From Chitinophagaceae bacterium (lineage in GTDB: Bacteria; Bacteroidota; Bacteroidia; Chitinophagales; Chitinophagaceae): DNA of 64,000 nucleotides. Positions 63,688-64,000 of the stretch are shown one piece after another (position 1 is the stretch's first letter; the number at the start of each line of letters is the position of its first letter). Location: NCBI GenBank assembly GCA_009996675.1, contig JAACZQ010000001.1:68227-132226 (forward strand), written 5' to 3'. A program made the position numbers and the translations under genes. The notes under the pieces are model-generated. The model saw nothing but the letters and a program-made list of their open reading frames with translations, was not told the DNA's origin and did not search any database.

Positions 63688-63727
63688 AATCCGCCTTTCT
63701 GGGGCTGTCAGCCACAAAAGGCGGATT
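63688..63727 (+). terminator. Intra-operonic hairpin between acpP and fabF
   Basis: AATCCGCCTTT / AAAGGCGGATT perfect 11-bp stem with inner GGCT/AGCC stem. Confidence 0.6.
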
Positions 63728-63749
63728 CTCACTTAAACAGGTCAAGATC

Positions 63750-64000
63750 ATGGAAGCAAGGAGAGTCGTTGTAACAGGCATAGGTACTTTCACCCCGCTG
63801 GGCAATAATCTGAATGATTACTGGAACGGATTACTCAATGGGGTTTCCGGTGCTGCCAACATCACTTTATTTGATGCCTCCAAATTCAAAACACGGTTTG
63901 CCTGTGAGATCAAAGGTTTTGATCCCACGGCATTTATGGATCGCAAGGAAGCCCGCAAAATGGACCGCTTTGCCCAGCTGGCCCTGGCGGCCAGTGACCA
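63750..64000 (+). CDS. fabF: Beta-ketoacyl-ACP synthase II, partial (3' end outside window)
   Basis: Open frame from ATG 63750: MEARRVVVTGIGTFTPLGNNLNDYWNGLLNGVSG. Confidence 0.95.
   Translation, partial: MEARRVVVTGIGTFTPLGNNLNDYWNGLLNGVSGAANITLFDASKFKTRFACEIKGFDPTAFMDRKEARKMDRFAQLALAASD

Overview
This 64 kb window looks like ordinary chromosome from a Bacteroidota member, probably Chitinophagaceae-like. The support is TAnnTTTG-type -7 promoter motifs, TonB/porin outer-membrane proteins, an atpBEFHA cluster and typical gene families. It is densely coding and mostly housekeeping: phoB/phoR-DUF47-Pit, galE, prfA, engB, gpmI, nadC, dnaX, rsmE, dnaB, pheT, zapA, rny, rplS, tatA, gatA, pabB, purA, relA/spoT, atpBEFHA, an amylosucrase/fructokinase/MFS sucrose operon, and acpP-fabF. 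I saw no rRNA, tRNA, CRISPR array, prophage or transposase. The main findings are: (1) a family of degenerate intergenic repeats with strict 7-bp periodicity, usually as oppositely oriented pairs that abut stop codons or flank small genes, including a four-helix-bundle ORF and an EthD-like ORF; (2) a perfectly phased 9 x 11 bp array at 61210-61308 inside one of these regions; (3) an A9 tract in dnaX where either frameshift gives an almost immediate stop, predicting a gamma/tau slippage switch like that of Thermus dnaX; (4) a putative clan-CD (caspase/gingipain-like) His/Cys dyad in a large secreted protein of unknown function; (5) terminator-like hairpins directly after atpE and acpP inside operons; (6) a structured zapA-rny intergenic region that could hold a 6S-type RNA. 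All calls come from reading the sequence and the supplied ORFs. No database search or folding was run.
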